Below are positions 43,068-50,572 of a stretch of 64,000 bases of DNA, piece after piece. Both the position numbers and the translations under genes were made by a program. How positions within the stretch are numbered: the stretch's first letter is position 1; each line of letters opens with the position of its first letter. The DNA is from Miniphocaeibacter sp012841535 (lineage in GTDB: Bacteria > Bacillota > Clostridia > Tissierellales > Peptoniphilaceae), in the NCBI RefSeq assembly GCF_049274025.1, contig NZ_JBASRV010000054.1. The stretch is one strand, 5' to 3'. The notes below the pieces were generated by a model, which saw nothing but the letters and a program-made list of their open reading frames with translations, searched no databases and had not been told where the DNA came from.

Positions 43068-43826
43068 TTAATTTACTATTGGTGAAATAATCATTTCATC
43101 ATTTATATTGTATATATTTACATCTATTCCATAGACCTTCGATATATTCTCTTGATTGATTATATCCTTGTATCCATAATCATATATTTCATTATCCTTT
43201 ATTAAAATAAATTTATCAAAGTATCTAAGGGCTAAATTTAAATCATGAATCACTACTATAGAGGTGATTTTTTCTTTATGGCATATGTAGGTTATGGTAT
43301 TCAACACTTCATATTGATTACGCAAATCCAAGTTACTGGTGGGTTCATCCAGTAGTAACACTCTTGGTTGTTGAGCCAATGCTCTTGCCAACATGGTCTT
43401 TTGTTGCTCACCACCACTTAGTTCTTTAAAACTTCTAGTTGCCATATCCATCAAATCCATTTCCACCAATATGTTCTCAACTATTTCTCTATCCTTGGAA
43501 CTTTCTCGCCAACTTATATATGGTTTTCTTCCAAGCATTACAGTGTCGTAAACCGTTAAATCATTTCCACTGCCATTTTGTTCAACAAAGGCTATATTTT
43601 TAGCAACTTTATTTAAGGATAGGTTGAAGATATTATCTTCATCTATATAAACCACTCCAGATTGAGGTTTTAATATTCTATTTAAACATTTGAGCAAAGT
43701 GCTTTTACCAGCACCATTATTTCCCAATATGGCTATACATTCTCCTTCTTTTGCAGAAAAGGCTATATCCTTTAAAATGCTATTGGAATTATGGTATTTA
43801 AAATTTATATTTTCAACGATGATCAT
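43068..43826 (-). CDS. FecE-type ABC ATPase (operon 2)
   Basis: A 252-residue ATP-binding protein with Walker A GNNGAGKST, signature ELSGGEQQK, Walker B LLLDEPTSNLD and switch His in VIHDLN. It energises the permease encoded just before it, overlapping by four bases. It is distinct from the operon 1 ATPase (different sequence around the signature), so the two importers are not recent copies of each other. Confidence 0.92.
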   Translation of the reverse strand: MIIVENINFKYHNSNSILKDIAFSAKEGECIAILGNNGAGKSTLLKCLNRILKPQSGVVYIDEDNIFNLSLNKVAKNIAFVEQNGSGNDLTVYDTVMLGRKPYISWRESSKDREIVENILVEMDLMDMATRSFKELSGGEQQKTMLARALAQQPRVLLLDEPTSNLDLRNQYEVLNTITYICHKEKITSIVVIHDLNLALRYFDKFILIKDNEIYDYGYKDIINQENISKVYGIDVNIYNINDEMIISPIVN

Positions 43827-44881
43827 ATTTTGGAATCCTCCTTAAATAGAATATAGATAAATAAAGGTGCACCTAAAAATGATGTTATAGCACCAATTGG
43901 CAATATTATTGGACTGGTTATCAACCTTGCAAGTAAATCCGATAATAGAAGCAATATGGCTCCTGTCAATGCGGATCCAGGAAGCAGATATCTATGATTA
44001 CTACCTACAAAACGTCTTACTATATGAGGAGATGCCAACCCTATAAAATTTATTAACCCTACATAGGAGACTATAATTGCAATTGTAAAGGAACATATTA
44101 ATATGGATAGGACTCTAACTCTGCTAATATTTACCCCAAGGCTTATGGATATGGAATCACCGTTTTCCAAAACATTAAAGTCCCAAGACCTTAAGATAAA
44201 AAATAGTATACTGGGAATTATAACCAAGGCCATAATCATGACCTCTTTCCAACTAGTTCGACCTAGATCTCCAAAGGTCCAAAATACCACCGATGCTAAT
44301 TGAACTTCATCAGCAAAGAATTGAATTAATGTTGTAGCACCTTGGAACATGGAGCTTAGAGCAATACCAGCTAATATTATACCTTTAGAATTGATCTTTT
44401 TAAATTTTGATAATGATAAAATCAAAAATGATATCAAAATGCTAAATATAAATGCGGAAATATTTATAAGTAGGGGGTTGGAAAAGTTCATACTATCTAC
44501 ATTACTACCCTGTACTCCAGCACCCAAGACGATTATAGCAAAAGCAGCACCAAAGGAAGCTCCTTGGGAAATTCCTAAAGTTGAAGCAGAAGCAAGTGGG
44601 TTGGCCAATATGCTTTGAAGAATGCAACCGGTGATGCCAAGTCCTAAACCACCAAGAGTAGCTGTTAGAACTCTAGGTAATCGCATATTGTATATTATTG
44701 TATTTACATTGGAATCCATGGATTTACCAAATATTCCTTTGATTATTTCAATAAAATCGATATAGTATAATCCAGTATATAAGGAGAAGATAAATATAAT
44801 TAGTAGGAGAAATAAAAGTATCATTAGCGACAATCTATTTTTATTTTCCAGTTTTTTATATTCATATAATTTATTTTCCAT
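43823..44881 (-). CDS. FecCD-family metal/chelate ABC permease (operon 2)
   Basis: A 352-residue membrane protein with about ten hydrophobic segments and the FecCD hallmarks NMRLPRVLTATLGGLGLG, ANPLASASTLGISQGASFGA and FIGLASPHIVRRFVG. GGGGA lies before the ATG at 44881. It is the channel of the second importer, with the binding protein gene ending two bases upstream. Confidence 0.92.
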   Translation of the reverse strand: MENKLYEYKKLENKNRLSLMILLFLLLIIFIFSLYTGLYYIDFIEIIKGIFGKSMDSNVNTIIYNMRLPRVLTATLGGLGLGITGCILQSILANPLASASTLGISQGASFGAAFAIIVLGAGVQGSNVDSMNFSNPLLINISAFIFSILISFLILSLSKFKKINSKGIILAGIALSSMFQGATTLIQFFADEVQLASVVFWTFGDLGRTSWKEVMIMALVIIPSILFFILRSWDFNVLENGDSISISLGVNISRVRVLSILICSFTIAIIVSYVGLINFIGLASPHIVRRFVGSNHRYLLPGSALTGAILLLLSDLLARLITSPIILPIGAITSFLGAPLFIYILFKEDSKI

Positions 44882-44882
44882 T

Positions 44883-45986
44883 TTAATCCCCAATTTTTAA
44901 TTCTTTTAATTCATAATTATTGTTTTTTAAATTATCATAGTATTTTACACCTAGAATCTTTTCAAATATTTCATCTGCTTTTTTTATAGGATCGATATCT
45001 TCAAATTTATTTGGATAGATGATTTTTCCAATATAGTAGGCATTGACAAATGCCAGTTCCACATTTATGGCACTAAATCTAAAGGAGATTTGAGAATATA
45101 CATCATTATTTTGGACAGCCTTTAAAGAATTGAAATAATCTGGATTGGATTGATACTGTTCATTGATTAATTTCATTCCATTTATGTCTAAAAATAAAAT
45201 ATCAGGATCCCAATTTAATACCTGTTCTAGATCTATGTTAAAAGGTCCTTTCTCATCGGTTAAATCTGCAAGGCTATTAGTATTTATAGCTAGTAGAGGA
45301 GAGTAATTGGCTTCTGTACCATCAAAACCATGGAGCCCCTTAAATGAAATACCACCAACATAGACAGAGGGTTTTTCATCTTCAGGAATATTCTTTGTCC
45401 GATTGTCCAAATCCCTTTGAAGACTTTTAATGTAGTCTGTTAAATCCTTTGCCCTATCTTCTTTATTATAAATATCTCCTAGTAGTTCAATGGTTTTATA
45501 GCAGCTATTATCAAATATATTATCTACTATTGGAATGGTAACAACGGGGATATTTAATTTTTGTTGTAATTTATCAGCAGTACTTCCATCAAGAGAGGCT
45601 ATGATAATATCTGGATTTAAATTAACTATTGCCTCATCATATGTAGTTCCATTGTCCCCAATAATAGGAAGAGAGGAGAATTTCTTGTTATTTATATAGT
45701 TGTAGGGCTTTTGGATATTTAAATCTACTTCGTTTTTTTCTACGCCCACAACCAAATCCACAGAGTCCATATAAGTTGTAAACCTTAGTCCACCAACACC
45801 AACACATATCAGGGAATTTATATTTTTGGGTATTTGTACATTTCGATTATTAATATCGGTTATGGTTTTTGTATTGATTTTGTAATTCGCGGTAGCTTTG
45901 ATATCCTTACTATCTTTTCTATTGGAACAGCTAGTTAGTAAAGTGGTAAGTATTATAAAAAAAATAAAAAACTTTTTAAAATTCAT
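44883..45986 (-). CDS. Metal/chelate-binding lipoprotein of ABC importer (operon 2)
   Basis: A 367-residue lipoprotein: signal peptide with lipobox LLTSC, then a type III binding fold (TITDINNRNVQIPKNINSLI at the start of the domain, VNLNPDIIIASLDGS in the middle, WDPDILFLDINGM in lobe two). The start MNFKKFFIFF at 45986 is chosen because a GGGGTGG site lies upstream; a longer reading into the FmdE gene would lack a signal peptide. Ligand unknown. Confidence 0.9.
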   Translation of the reverse strand: MNFKKFFIFFIILTTLLTSCSNRKDSKDIKATANYKINTKTITDINNRNVQIPKNINSLICVGVGGLRFTTYMDSVDLVVGVEKNEVDLNIQKPYNYINNKKFSSLPIIGDNGTTYDEAIVNLNPDIIIASLDGSTADKLQQKLNIPVVTIPIVDNIFDNSCYKTIELLGDIYNKEDRAKDLTDYIKSLQRDLDNRTKNIPEDEKPSVYVGGISFKGLHGFDGTEANYSPLLAINTNSLADLTDEKGPFNIDLEQVLNWDPDILFLDINGMKLINEQYQSNPDYFNSLKAVQNNDVYSQISFRFSAINVELAFVNAYYIGKIIYPNKFEDIDPIKKADEIFEKILGVKYYDNLKNNNYELKELKIGD

Positions 45987-45987
45987 A

Positions 45988-46506
45988 TTACCACCCCCTA
46001 CTATAGTCATCATAACAATCAAGACATAATTTCTTACCATCCTGTAGTCTTATATTGTTTTCAGAGGTTTGTTCATTACATATTTCACAGGTGACAGATG
46101 AAAATATTCTTGCTTTCTCAGGTATGAGTATATTCACATATCTATAATTGAAAAGTTCATCTATACTGGAATTCAGTAGATAGTTTTGATACTCTAAACG
46201 TTCAAGACCATTATTTCGAGATTTTAAATAAAATCTCATAGCCTTATTCTCTTTTCTATCTATAAAAGTAAAGGCTTGTTTACCGATGTTTTTTAAAATT
46301 AAATTGCCCTTTCCGACTGTACAGCCAAGTAATGATTGGATAGCGTCTATACCACAGGCATCATTTTCTGCAATACATATTATCTCTTCATCAATATCTG
46401 GATCTATTCCCATTTTTTCCATTGCTGCTTCACACACCTTGACTCCAATAGCGAGTCCAGGACAATGATGTCCATGGAATTTTACAGCTTTTTCCCATAA
46501 ATTCAT
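45988..46506 (-). CDS. FmdE-family protein with zinc ribbon (operon 2)
   Basis: A 172-residue FmdE homologue: FHGHHCPGLAIGVK near the N-terminus, AENDACGIDAIQ.LLGCTVGKG in the middle and a C-terminal zinc ribbon (CEIC and CLDC). Unlike the copy in operon 1 it keeps the usual HGHxCPG motif. It is the first gene of operon 2, FmdE-binding protein-permease-ATPase, behind a terminator-bearing leader. Metal sensing or delivery is inferred from context. Confidence 0.88.
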   Translation of the reverse strand: MNLWEKAVKFHGHHCPGLAIGVKVCEAAMEKMGIDPDIDEEIICIAENDACGIDAIQSLLGCTVGKGNLILKNIGKQAFTFIDRKENKAMRFYLKSRNNGLERLEYQNYLLNSSIDELFNYRYVNILIPEKARIFSSVTCEICNEQTSENNIRLQDGKKLCLDCYDDYSRGW

Positions 46507-46520
46507 AATATACCTCTTTT

Positions 46521-46580
46521 CTAAAAATAAAAAACAGAAGCTCTAGAGAACTTCTGTCCTAAAATATTTCTTCGAGAAAT
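46521..46580 (-). promoter_or_regulatory. Terminator-bearing leader of metal ABC operon 2
   Basis: On the minus strand a short hairpin ATTTCT-CGA-AGAAAT (46580-46566) is followed by ACAGAAG...CTTCTGT (46557-46534, extended by TCT/AGA) and then six T residues, 27 bases before the FmdE start codon. A terminator in a leader implies transcription attenuation; the signal is unknown. Confidence 0.55.
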
Positions 46581-46609
46581 AATTTACCATATTTAACTAT
46601 ATATATTTT

Positions 46610-46638
46610 ATTATACTAAAAGTAATAGAAAAAATCAA
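46610..46638 (-). promoter_or_regulatory. Promoter of metal ABC operon 2
   Basis: On the minus strand TTGATT (46638-46633) and TATAAT (46615-46610) are separated by 17 bases, giving a leader of about 100 bases before the FmdE gene. Confidence 0.6.
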
Positions 46639-46639
46639 T

Positions 46640-47083
46640 TTATCCAAAAGATTTCCTTGTAGTTTTTTCTTTACTGTCAAGATATATGTTACATTCTGAG
46701 AAAATTTTTCCTAGAATCTTATTTTTATTAAGCAATATTTTGAAAGTATTCATTTATTATTTCATTAGAATTTTTAAAATTTAAAATATATTTAACTGTT
46801 TTATTATACCTGTTTTCATGTTTTGAAACCTGTTGTATTAGTTCTCTTTCCACTTTATAATTTTGCAATGGCGAATATTATACAATACTTTGTATTTCCA
46901 TTTGATTAATTATTATTAGTATAACTTTTATGTTTTGGTACAGGTTTCTTAGATCCATTTTTACAACAGCGAATATAAACCTCTGCAAGACCATATACTC
47001 ATTTCTGGATAGGTTAGAATAAATAGGACAGTTTTATACCAAATATGATAGAAGTAAAAAAACACAAACCAAGGAGTGAAATC
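46640..47083. other. Gene-poor region with degenerate transposase fragments
   Basis: No intact gene. On the minus strand, about 46950-47010 encodes YGLAEVYIRCCKNG then KKPVPKHKSYTN, which resembles the helix-turn-helix region of DDE transposases of the IS481/IS3 type, broken by stops. A further open stretch on the minus strand at about 46728-46860 (VERELIQQVSKHENRYNK...) is not assigned. Confidence 0.4.
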
Positions 47084-47350
47084 ATGAGCGGTAAAGGTAA
47101 GAGACACGATGATAAATTTAAAGAACAAAAGATAAAAATCTATAACCGAGGAAACCATACCTATTGTAGTCTAATTGAAAAACATGGCGTTTCAACAGCT
47201 GCATTAAGAAGTTGGGTTATAAGATATAATAATTCTAAATCATTTAAAATAGATGATAATCTAACAGAAGAAGAAAATGAATAAATGAGATTACAAAAAG
47301 AAAATCAGCAACTAAAGATGGGAAATGATATTTTATACCCTGAAGGGTAC
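47084..47350 (+). pseudogene. IS3-family OrfA transposase remnant
   Basis: From the ATG at 47084 (AAGGAG upstream) the frame reads MSGKGKRHDDKFKEQKIK, HGVSTAALRSWVIRYNNS and LTEEENE, the helix-turn-helix and leucine-zipper start of IS3 OrfA. A TAA at 47282 replaces the codon after ENE, after which MRLQKENQQLKMGNDIL continues the family pattern in the same frame. The rest of OrfA and all of OrfB are missing. Confidence 0.78.
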
Positions 47351-47641
47351 ACGAATCAAACTACACTACTAGGTGAAAAATAGATTTAATAATATCGAAT
47401 CGTGACATATATAGATTTGTGCTAGGTATAGGTTTTTTATTTTATGTGTTACATTTAATTTTACAATCTATCTTATCTAAATAAACACGTATCAAGTAAA
47501 TTCAATTATAAACTAGTAGAGCAGATAAAAAAAATAGTTAGAAAGAGTAAAAACAACTATGGAAATAGAAACATTAAGAAATAATTGTTATTAAAATATA
47601 AATATGCTAATATTAACTAGAATTAAAAAAAGGAGAAGTAT
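47351..47641. other. Intergenic region without recognisable feature
   Basis: Very AT-rich, possibly further decayed IS sequence up to about 47,560. The end (47,630-47,641) carries the AAAGGAG ribosome binding site of the following lipoprotein gene. I see no structured RNA or convincing promoter. Confidence 0.4.
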
Positions 47642-48082
47642 ATGAAAAAAATAAAAAAAGCAAAAATACTTATTTTATTATTTGCAGTATTCATGACTTT
47701 AGTAGCCTGTAGTTCAAAAGGTGGAAAAGTTGTTTATGTTAGAGAACAAAACGGCGAAGAAAATATTATTACTATTGAATATGACGGAAAAGAAAATGTA
47801 CAAAAAATCATTTCAGAATCTGAAGGCGAATATGGTGGTTCAGAACTGGAAAAACAAATGATGGAAGCTATGAAATCTGGACTTGATAAAATTAAAGGCG
47901 CCGAATTTAATGTAGAATATAAAGATAAGACGGTAAAGGCGACTTTTACTATTGATATGCCAACATTTTTAAAGGAAAATGAGGATTCGGAATATAAGGC
48001 TTTAGTAGATGAGGATGGAAATGTTCCATTAAAAACAGTAAAAGAAAATTACGAAAACTTAGGTTATAAAGAAAAGGAATAA
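47642..48082 (+). CDS. Lipoprotein, DUF1307/YehR-like
   Basis: A 146-residue lipoprotein with signal peptide and lipobox (TLVAC), followed by SSKGGKVVYVREQNG. The mature domain (ITIEYDGKENVQKI..., KIKGAEFNVEYKDKTVKATF, NYENLGYK near the end) resembles the YehR/DUF1307 group of small lipoproteins with unknown function. AAAGGAG precedes the ATG. It is transcribed alone and ends at a shared terminator. Confidence 0.72.
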   Translation: MKKIKKAKILILLFAVFMTLVACSSKGGKVVYVREQNGEENIITIEYDGKENVQKIISESEGEYGGSELEKQMMEAMKSGLDKIKGAEFNVEYKDKTVKATFTIDMPTFLKENEDSEYKALVDEDGNVPLKTVKENYENLGYKEKE

Positions 48083-48090
48083 AACTATAA

Positions 48091-48124
48091 AAAAACTATA
48101 ATTCTAAATAGAATTATAGTTTTT
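48091..48124. terminator. Bidirectional terminator
   Basis: AAAAACTATAATTCT and AGAATTATAGTTTTT form a perfect 15-base stem with a four-base loop, between converging genes. Confidence 0.88.
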
Positions 48125-48685
48125 TTATGCATATACAAACAAGCCTGCAAATCCGGTTATAATCATCATAATTATAGGGTTTATCTTAAATTTTCTTATT
48201 ATAAATAAGGAACTTATTGCAATTAAAACTGCTATAATATCGATATTTTTAATAGATGAAATAGCTCTAAAATCGGAGTTATTAAAAAATGCCAATAAAA
48301 GCATAGTAAAACCGGCAGACATTATTAATCCTAAAGATGATGCCTTTAGGCTATTTAATACTTGAAAAACATATTGTGAACTTTTATATTTAGCAAAAAA
48401 GTTATATAAAATAATGGAAATAATAATTCCACCTATAATTGAGCCAAAGGTAGCTACAATTGCGCCAAGTGGACCTGAAATTTGCATTCCTACAAAAGTG
48501 GAACTGTTAACAACTAAAGGGCCTGGTGTCATCTGGGATATTGTAATAATATCCGTAAAAGTTTTTTCTGTAATCCAGTGTTGTTGGTTTACAACTTGTT
48601 CTTGTATTAAAGGCATAATAGCGTATCCGCCGCCAATACTGAAAGAACCTATTTTAAAGAATATAAGAAATAATTTAAAAATCAT
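48125..48685 (-). CDS. Chromate transporter-type membrane protein, half 2
   Basis: A 186-residue protein of the short-chain CHR family, starting MIFKLFLIFFKIGSFSIGGGYAIMPLIQ, with MTPGPLVVNSSTFVG (the family PGP motif) and about five membrane segments. Short ChrA halves work in pairs; its partner is the overlapping gene upstream. True substrate in anaerobes is uncertain; other anions are possible. Confidence 0.88.
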   Translation of the reverse strand: MIFKLFLIFFKIGSFSIGGGYAIMPLIQEQVVNQQHWITEKTFTDIITISQMTPGPLVVNSSTFVGMQISGPLGAIVATFGSIIGGIIISIILYNFFAKYKSSQYVFQVLNSLKASSLGLIMSAGFTMLLLAFFNNSDFRAISSIKNIDIIAVLIAISSLFIIRKFKINPIIMMIITGFAGLFVYA

Positions 48686-49253
48686 TAACTTTTTCCCCCT
48701 TTTTCATCTTAAAAAACAAGGTAAAGAAGCTAATAAGACAGCTTGAAACCAAAACTAAAATTACATTAATATTAAAAAATGCTGAAGCTATAAAAGACAA
48801 TGGAGCCAGAATTTTTAATAGGGTAGAGTTTTCCTTAATAATAGACTTATACATATCGATTACTAAATCTATTATTAAAGCAATTACACAGGCTTGCATT
48901 CCCCTAAGTACAGCATTTATATATATATTATTTGAAAAAGCTACATACCATTTTGAAATTAATCCTAAAATTACCACAGGAGGAATAATACAACTAACAA
49001 GGGTTATTATTATTCCGGGAATTCCAGCAACCTTTTTACCTGCTAAAATACTTAAATTTACAGCAATAGAGCCGGGAGATGATTGAGCTATAGCAGCCAT
49101 TTCCATTAGTTCATCTTCAGATATTAAATTTTTGTTTTCTACAAAATACTTTTTAACCATTGGAACTACTACATACCCACCTCCAAAGGTAAAGGAGCTT
49201 ATAAATAGGTTTACATATAGAAGCCAGAAATAAAGTTTTAATTTGTTTTTCAT
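48675..49253 (-). CDS. Chromate transporter-type membrane protein, half 1
   Basis: A 192-residue CHR-family half with FGGGYVVVPMVKKYFV and AQSSPGSIAVNLSILAG, paralogous to its partner and in the same gene pair, overlapping it by 11 bases. Each half has an opposite predicted topology in this family, and both are required. GGAGAG precedes the ATG at 49253. The LysR gene is divergent, sharing the upstream region. Confidence 0.88.
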   Translation of the reverse strand: MKNKLKLYFWLLYVNLFISSFTFGGGYVVVPMVKKYFVENKNLISEDELMEMAAIAQSSPGSIAVNLSILAGKKVAGIPGIIITLVSCIIPPVVILGLISKWYVAFSNNIYINAVLRGMQACVIALIIDLVIDMYKSIIKENSTLLKILAPLSFIASAFFNINVILVLVSSCLISFFTLFFKMKKGEKVNDF

Positions 49254-49361
49254 AATATCACTCTCCAAGTATGTGATTTCTATTATAAATATTGTTTTAT
49301 CATTTGTGAAATGATATTATACTAGTAATAATATGAATATAATTCATGACAAGGAGGAATT

Positions 49362-50231
49362 ATGGATTTAAAACAATGTATCATTTTTAGGGAAGTATCG
49401 GAAACTGAAAACTTTACACAAGCGGCTAATAATTTGTATATAACTCAGTCAGCAGTTTCCCATTCTATGAAAAAATTAGAAGAAGAAGCAGGAACAAAAT
49501 TATTTGAAAGATTACATAAATCTGTAAAGTTGACAAAAACTGGAGAAATATTTTTAGAGGAAATACTACCTATACTAGAAAGCATAGAAAGACTAGAGTC
49601 TAGAATGAAAATATTAGAGCAGGATACGCCTTTACATATAGCCTGTTGTATAACTTTTTCTCAAAAAAAACTACCGGAATTAATTAAAAAATTTAAGGAG
49701 CTATCACCTAAAACAAAAGTAATTGTAAAAATACAAAAAGCAGAGTCTTCGTTAGAGCTATTAAAACAGGGAAAAGTTGATTTAGCATTTATAGAGGGCA
49801 ATATACTAGTTGATAAATTTGAAGTAAAACAAATATCATCTTATAAGTTAATAGCCATTAGTTCAAATAATTACTATAAGGAAGATAAAATTTCAATAGA
49901 AGAATTACTTAAAAAGGATTTATTATTAAGGGAGAAAGGAAGCTCTGTTAGAGATGAATTTGATGCGGCCCTTTCTTTAAAAGGCTACAAGGCAAATCCC
50001 GTATGGGAATCTGTAAATACAAATTCATTAGTAGAGGGGGTAAAAAATGATTTAGGAATATCTATTTTACCTAAAATTTTACTTTCAAATGAATTGGAAA
50101 AAGGCTCCATTAAGGAAATAGAAATAGAGGATTTTGAAATATTTAACAATATAAGTCTTGTTTTAAATAAAAGCAAATATAAGACAGATTCACTAAATAA
50201 ATTTTTAAAACTAATAGACTTATATGCATAA
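49362..50231 (+). CDS. LysR-family transcriptional regulator
   Basis: A 289-residue regulator with an N-terminal winged helix (NFTQAANNLYITQSAVSHSM, KLEEEAGTKLFER) and a periplasmic-binding-like effector domain from about residue 90. It is divergent from the two chromate-transporter genes across 108 bases, the usual arrangement for a LysR protein that controls its neighbour. CAAGGAGG precedes the ATG. Confidence 0.93.
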   Translation: MDLKQCIIFREVSETENFTQAANNLYITQSAVSHSMKKLEEEAGTKLFERLHKSVKLTKTGEIFLEEILPILESIERLESRMKILEQDTPLHIACCITFSQKKLPELIKKFKELSPKTKVIVKIQKAESSLELLKQGKVDLAFIEGNILVDKFEVKQISSYKLIAISSNNYYKEDKISIEELLKKDLLLREKGSSVRDEFDAALSLKGYKANPVWESVNTNSLVEGVKNDLGISILPKILLSNELEKGSIKEIEIEDFEIFNNISLVLNKSKYKTDSLNKFLKLIDLYA

Positions 50232-50306
50232 CTTGGAAAAGTCTATTTGAAATTGCTTTTAATTTTTTCTTTTGATATACTTATCTTATTAAGGAAAGGT
50301 GAAAAA

Positions 50307-50351
50307 TGGAGACTTTAGTTAATCTTAATTACGACAAATTATCTCAATTAA
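50307..50351 (+). CDS. Putative 14-residue leader peptide
   Basis: ATG at 50307 follows AAGGAAAGGTG by a good spacing and encodes METLVNLNYDKYLN before a TAA. It is too short to be a protein and is placed where a regulatory leader peptide for the downstream ABC-F gene would be. No promoter is convincing (a weak TTGCTT/TATACC pair lies at 50253-50281). Confidence 0.45.
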
Positions 50352-50460
50352 TTATAATTACACAGTATGTAGAAACAGTTAAGGGGATAGGTGTGTCTAA
50401 AATTAAATTTAACTAACTAAAGTAAAATGATTTACCAATAATAATTTATAGAAATAAATT

Positions 50461-50485
50461 AGCCTAGGTATATTTTACTTAGGCT
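50461..50485 (+). terminator. First leader terminator upstream of ABC-F
   Basis: AGCCTAGGTA pairs with TACTTAGGCT (one G-T pair) around a short AT loop and is followed by TTTT. Confidence 0.6.
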
Positions 50486-50511
50486 TTTAATATGTATAAA
50501 AATATGTCTAG

Positions 50512-50540
50512 GCCTAAGTGTATTTTACTTAGGCTTTTTT
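50512..50540 (+). terminator. Second leader terminator upstream of ABC-F
   Basis: GCCTAAGT at 50512-50519 pairs with ACTTAGGC at 50527-50534, followed by six T residues. The right arm and loop are the same as in the first hairpin. Confidence 0.7.
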
Positions 50541-50572
50541 GTATATATTTTTAAATAAAAAGGAGAAATAAT

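Larger units (their letters stand above)
50232..50572 (+). promoter_or_regulatory. Leader region of the ABC-F gene with tiny ORF and twin terminators
   Basis: The 341-base region contains a 14-codon ORF with a strong ribosome binding site (50307) and, downstream, two consecutive hairpins of nearly the same sequence (50461-50485 and 50512-50534), each followed by T residues, the second by six. The ABC-F gene starts 33 bases after the second. This layout suggests transcription attenuation controlled by translation of the leader ORF, as known for several ABC-F antibiotic-resistance genes. Confidence 0.55.

Noticed and set aside
50461..50540. Twin hairpins considered as a T-box leader
   Set aside because: No T-box sequence or specifier stem is seen, and the downstream gene is an ABC-F ATPase rather than an amino-acid gene.
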